This document shows, in pieces, positions 60,852-64,000 of a DNA stretch of 64,000 bases; positions within the stretch are counted from its first letter, which is position 1; each line of letters starts with the position of its first letter. The notes below the pieces were generated by a model that saw nothing but the letters and a program-made list of their open reading frames with translations, was not told the origin of the DNA and made no database searches. A program made the translations under genes and the position numbers. The stretch comes from Verrucomicrobiia bacterium (GTDB lineage: Bacteria > Verrucomicrobiota > Verrucomicrobiia > Limisphaerales > DSYF01): NCBI GenBank assembly GCA_035765895.1, contig DASTWL010000007.1, positions 1-64,000 on the forward strand. Direction: 5' to 3'.

Positions 60852-61829
60852 TTACATCACGCGGTCGAGCAACGGCTCGTTGCGAATGTAGCGGGCAAAA
60901 TTATCCAAAAAATGGCGCACCAATGTTTTGGCCTCGCCGGTGTGACCGCCCGCCGTATGCGGGGTGATGAAGCAATTGGGTTCGCGGCGCAGCGGATGAT
61001 CGGCCGGCAAGGGTTCCGGATCGGTCACGTCCAGCCAGGCGGCGGCAATCCGCTTCGCCCGCAAGACTTCGCACAACGCCCCTTGATCCACGGTGCTGCC
61101 CCGACCAATGTTGTAGAAGACGGCGCCCGGCTTGAGTTCCGCCAGTCGCTTGCGATTGAAGAAGCCACGCGTCTCTGCGCTGTCCGGCAAAATATTGACG
61201 ATGTGATCTGCCTCCCGCGCCAGAACACCGGCGAGCTGGTCCCCGATGATGACGGGAATCCCCTCATCGCCGCGCGCCTTGCGCCGGTAGGCCAGCACAT
61301 TCACGCCAAGCGGGCGCAACAGTTCGGCCAGCCGGCGACCGATGGCACCGTAACCCAGAATCAATACCGTGTCGCCGCGCAGCGTGGTGGACGCCTCCCG
61401 CAACGTGTTCCACTCCGGCGACCCATTGGGCGCCCGGCTGGCCAGCGCGACCGGCAACTGCCGGGCCTGCGCCAGCAGGAAACTTAGCGCGTGGACCGCG
61501 CAGGCCTCGTTGTAAACGCTTGCACTGTTGCTCAGCAGCACTCCGCGTTCGGCCATTTGTGCCCGGAACGACGGCGTGTCGTAGCGGGTAATGCCGGACG
61601 AACTGACGTGAATCCATTTCAGCCGCGGCGCCCCGCCGATCGCCGCCACGTCGGGCTGGCCAAACGCAATGTCCGCCGCGGCGAACTGCGGATCCGGTTC
61701 CGCCTTGGCCAGCACGGACGTCACTGGCACGGCGGGCAGCACCAGTTCATGGCCCGACGTGCCCTCCCGCAACATTTGCAGAATGTCCGGCGGCGTCGGC
61801 AAATCAACGAAGATGCGAAGCGGTTGCAT
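60852..61829 (-). CDS. D-2-hydroxyacid dehydrogenase
   Basis: 325 residues from the ATG at 61829 (MQPLRIFVDL). Rossmann motif GYGAIGRRLAELL, then the catalytic set: Arg in IGRGSTVDQGAL, Glu in VTDPEPLPADH and His in ITPHTAGG. Resembles glyoxylate/hydroxypyruvate reductases. It is 13 bp after an SDR gene on the same strand and probably in an operon with it. Confidence 0.88.
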   Translation of the reverse strand: MQPLRIFVDLPTPPDILQMLREGTSGHELVLPAVPVTSVLAKAEPDPQFAAADIAFGQPDVAAIGGAPRLKWIHVSSSGITRYDTPSFRAQMAERGVLLSNSASVYNEACAVHALSFLLAQARQLPVALASRAPNGSPEWNTLREASTTLRGDTVLILGYGAIGRRLAELLRPLGVNVLAYRRKARGDEGIPVIIGDQLAGVLAREADHIVNILPDSAETRGFFNRKRLAELKPGAVFYNIGRGSTVDQGALCEVLRAKRIAAAWLDVTDPEPLPADHPLRREPNCFITPHTAGGHTGEAKTLVRHFLDNFARYIRNEPLLDRVM

Positions 61830-61842
61830 GATGTGAACCGGC

Positions 61843-62622
61843 TCAAACTGTGCCGCGCACCACGCCGCCATCCACACGCATCGCCGCGCCATTGGTGGCG
61901 CTGGCCAGCGGCGAGCAGATGAAGGTCACCAGGCCCGCCACTTCGTCCACGGTGGCGAACCGTTGCAGCAACGACGTAGGCCGCACGCTGCGGAAGAATT
62001 CCCGCTCGAACTCCCCGGATGTTTGCTGCGCATTGGCCGCGAGCTGGTTCACGAAATCCGTCACGCCCTCCGAGGCGGTGGGACCGGGCAGCACGGCGTT
62101 GACGGTTACACCCGTTGCCTTGGTGAGCTGGGCGATGCCGTTGACGAGGGCCAGCTCCGCGGCCTTGGTCATGCCGTAGTGAATCATTTCCTCCGGAATC
62201 TGGATGCCGCTTTCGGAGGAGATGAACACCACGCGTCCCCAGTTGCGCTGCAACATGCCGGGCAGATAGGCGCGGGTGAGCCGCACGCCGGACATGACGT
62301 TCACCTGGTAAAACCGGTCCCAATCGGCGTCGGGAATCGCCGTGAAGGGCTTCGGCTCGAAGATGCCCGCGTTGTTCACGATGATGTCCACGTCAGGCAA
62401 CTGCCGGACCAGTTCCGCGCACCCTGCCGCGGAGGACACATCCGCCGCGATGCCCCGAACCCGCGGACCAATTTGGGCGGCGGCCGCCTGCGCGGAAGCG
62501 GCGCTGCGGCCGTTGACGATGACGTTTGCCCCCTCGACCGCCAGGTGTCGGGCGATGGCAAAGCCAATCCCCTTGGTGGAACCAGTGACGAGAGCCGTTT
62601 TGTTTTCCAGTTGCAGATTCAT
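61843..62622 (-). CDS. Short-chain dehydrogenase/reductase
   Basis: 259 residues. Cofactor loop VTGSTKGIGFAIA, NNAGIFEP, catalytic Ser in VFISSESG and YxxxK in IHYGMTKAAELA. Classical SDR. The C-terminal FICSPLASATNGAAMRVDGG is as usual. First of a two-gene operon with the hydroxyacid dehydrogenase. Substrate unknown. Confidence 0.92.
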   Translation of the reverse strand: MNLQLENKTALVTGSTKGIGFAIARHLAVEGANVIVNGRSAASAQAAAAQIGPRVRGIAADVSSAAGCAELVRQLPDVDIIVNNAGIFEPKPFTAIPDADWDRFYQVNVMSGVRLTRAYLPGMLQRNWGRVVFISSESGIQIPEEMIHYGMTKAAELALVNGIAQLTKATGVTVNAVLPGPTASEGVTDFVNQLAANAQQTSGEFEREFFRSVRPTSLLQRFATVDEVAGLVTFICSPLASATNGAAMRVDGGVVRGTV

Positions 62623-62780
62623 GCTTTGGATGGCACGCCCATGCGCGTGACGAGCGAAAATCTAGCGCAAGAAATGAACGACGCCAGTGCAGCGCGGATT
62701 TTTCCCTCCGTGCGGAATGCCCCCACTCTTCCATGGCCGCCAAGACCGGCCGGCCAACCGGCTTGGCAACCAACGTCTGC

Positions 62781-62996
62781 TCAGCGCAGCCGCCAGACGA
62801 TGCGCGCCTTCTCCAGGTCGTAAGGCGACATTTCCATTTTGACGCGGTCCCCCACGGTCAGTCGCACCCAGCGCTTGCGCATTTTGCCGCAGATGGTGGC
62901 CAGCACGAGATGCTTGTTGTCCAGTTCGACCCGGAACATGGTCCCGGGCAGGACGGTTTGAACGCGTCCCTCCACTTCGATGTGTTCTTCTTTCAT
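62781..62996 (-). CDS. infA: Translation initiation factor IF-1
   Basis: 71 residues from the ATG at 62996 ([13 protein letters not shown]). S1/OB-fold with [26 protein letters not shown] and [19 protein letters not shown]. An in-frame ATG at 63017 would add 7 residues. Stand-alone, not in a ribosomal protein operon. Confidence 0.95.
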   Translation of the reverse strand: MKEEHIEVEGRVQTVLPGTMFRVELDNKHLVLATICGKMRKRWVRLTVGDRVKMEMSPYDLEKARIVWRLR

Positions 62997-63064
62997 AAGG
63001 TCATAATCAGCAGTCACCGCATCCCGGCATGCTCACCCGTTGGCGCCAGGGATTGATACCGGCC

Positions 63065-63101
63065 AAACAAAAAGCGGAGTCCGGTTCGCACCAGACTCCG
63101 C
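63065..63101 (-). terminator. Rho-independent terminator of the RRM gene
   Basis: On the minus strand GCGGAGTC (63094-63101), 12-nt loop, GACTCCGC (63074-63081), then TTTTTG. An 8-bp perfect stem 21 bp after the stop. Confidence 0.8.
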
Positions 63102-63121
63102 GTTGCAAGTCAAAGCGAGGC

Positions 63122-63427
63122 TTAGTAGCGGTTGCGGCGTTCGCCGCTGAATTCACGCCGCGGTCCGCCGGCGCGTTCTTCGCGCGGCTTGGCAACGTTG
63201 ACGGTCAAGGCCCGGCCGCCGAGATCCTGGCCATGCAGTCCTTCGATGGCTTTTTGGGCCTCGTCGGCGGAGCTCATGGTGATGAAACCAAACCCGCGCG
63301 GACGGCCGGTCATGCGATCCATCATCAGATTCGCTTCGGTGACCGTGCCAAACGCGGCAAAGGCGTCCTGCAAGTCGTTTTCGGTGGTGTTGAAGGAAAG
63401 ATTACCCACAAACAATTTATTACTCAT
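63122..63427 (-). CDS. RRM-domain RNA-binding protein (cold-inducible type)
   Basis: 101 residues. One RNA-recognition motif: RNP2 LFVGNL (residues 5-10) and RNP1 RGFGFITM (about 44-51), followed by an Arg/Gly/Glu tail (RAGGPRREFSGERRNRY). Small RRM proteins of this kind are cold-induced RNA chaperones in cyanobacteria and other bacteria. It has a leader of more than 110 nt and its own terminator, so it is an independent transcript. Confidence 0.93.
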   Translation of the reverse strand: MSNKLFVGNLSFNTTENDLQDAFAAFGTVTEANLMMDRMTGRPRGFGFITMSSADEAQKAIEGLHGQDLGGRALTVNVAKPREERAGGPRREFSGERRNRY

Positions 63428-63545
63428 GTGATGTTTAAGTCCTAGACGAATCGTGACTTCAAACAGACTGTTTCCGGAAATCGGATTTCAAATCATCACT
63501 GAACTGAAGTTCACCTGAGGATTCACCACGCCTGGGAGGAGACAA
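63428..63545 (-). promoter_or_regulatory. Probable long 5' leader of the RRM gene
   Basis: On the minus strand a TAGATAATTTG lies near 63550, a possible -10 that would give a leader of about 115 nt. The leader carries several small palindromes (AAACAGNCTGTTT-like at 63463-63476, GAAATCCGATTTC at 63479-63491), as expected for a temperature- or self-regulated leader. The -35 is uncertain. Confidence 0.35.
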
Positions 63546-63641
63546 ATTATCTATCAGACGCGGGCAGGATGAACGTTCCGCGGAAAATAGCAACAACTAT
63601 CTCCGATTATTTTGCCCATCCCCAAACCGAACGTCCGGGAG

Positions 63642-64000
63642 TCACGGCCTTGCGTGGGCCAGCAATGCCTCGATCAGCTTGCTGCTCACCGCGATGGCGG
63701 TGCCGTGGCGGATGCCTTTCGGCATGACGAGCTGGCGGGTCACATCCTCCCACGTCTGCCAGTCGCGCGTGCGCAGGGCGCCGTAGTGATGATCGGTGTA
63801 GCAGTCGTAATAGACGTAATAGTCGTCGCCCACGCGAAGCGCAGTCGGGCCTTCGACCCACTGGCGCGTGAACGGCGGGCCCGCCGGCGGAAACGGCCCT
63901 TCGGGATTGTCGGCCTGCGTGAGGCGCAGATTCTTCTTCGCCACCGGTTCCATGGTCTCGTCCTTCACCATCATTTTCCACTGGTCGCCAACCTGAATCA
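63642..64000 (-). CDS. C-terminal part of a glycoside hydrolase (GH43-like propeller), partial
   Basis: At least 118 codons, continuing past the window edge. Visible blades: DDYYVYYDCYTDHHYGALRTRD and GIRHGTAIAVSS with WQTWEDVTR, typical of five-bladed beta-propeller glycosidases such as GH43 (arabinanase/xylosidase). The His in GIRHGTA is where GH43 enzymes place the conserved metal-site His near the C-terminus. The catalytic acids would lie outside the window. Family assignment tentative. Confidence 0.6.
   Translation of the reverse strand, partial: IQVGDQWKMMVKDETMEPVAKKNLRLTQADNPEGPFPPAGPPFTRQWVEGPTALRVGDDYYVYYDCYTDHHYGALRTRDWQTWEDVTRQLVMPKGIRHGTAIAVSSKLIEALLAHARP

Noticed and set aside
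63428-63641. Small protein gene in the RRM leader region
   Set aside because: No reading frame with a start signal of useful length; stop codons are frequent.

Overview
The window is high-GC, densely packed bacterial DNA. It most likely comes from Verrucomicrobiota, in or near the Pedosphaerales/Limisphaerales. The basis is a protein of the Minf_1886 type (restricted to Verrucomicrobia and Planctomycetes as far as I know), the run small SRP RNA-dnaX-ybaB-recR, homodimeric pyruvate dehydrogenase E1, a secreted-protein module typical of this phylum, and many palindromic repeats of kinds I associate with these genomes. The lineage call is inference, not a database result.

Layout. 1-4063: partial gene, then an ebo-type metabolite-traffic cluster (eboC, eboD, eboF; no eboE in its usual place). 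4074-14491: secreted proteins, di-haem peroxidase, cobA-hemD fusion, xseA, a Minf_1886 protein, M16 peptidase. 14621-18880: SRP RNA, dnaX, ybaB, recR, with a toxin-antitoxin module inserted beside a duplicated 5' end of ybaB. 18882-25199: HAD phosphatase, rhomboid, tRNA-Pro and a tight four-gene operon (VTC polyphosphate polymerase, DUF4956, HlyD, NHL). 25299-33309: pyruvate dehydrogenase complex, divergent lipoate ligase, lnt. 33314-35846: redox/electrophile cluster (pirin, collapsed SDR, wrbA, DoxX, VOC). 35962-40102: one large gene between about 90-bp inverted repeats. 40336-51006: VOC, FKBP, ribD, ribE, folP-cdaA-cdaR-glmM, thyA-folA, ogt. 51038-64000: two OPA transporters, ECF sigma factor and partner, tRNA-Leu, RluA, tRNA-Arg, prenyl synthase, ada, dehydrogenases, infA, an RRM protein and a partial glycosidase.

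The strongest candidate for an undescribed system is the 1305-residue protein at 36094-40011. It has six zinc-ribbon repeats, an SNF2-type helicase and a C-terminal methyltransferase that resembles eukaryotic nucleolar Rrp8. It is framed by long inverted repeats that start 3 bp after its stop codon, so it looks like a one-gene mobile or defence unit.

Other points: a repeat family (GGAGCGCGG core) has entered the reading frames of eboC and dnaX; six genes have a TATNNT box 6-9 nt before the start codon, which predicts leaderless mRNAs; and an SDR gene has collapsed to 29 codons by deletion between its two VTGAS motifs.
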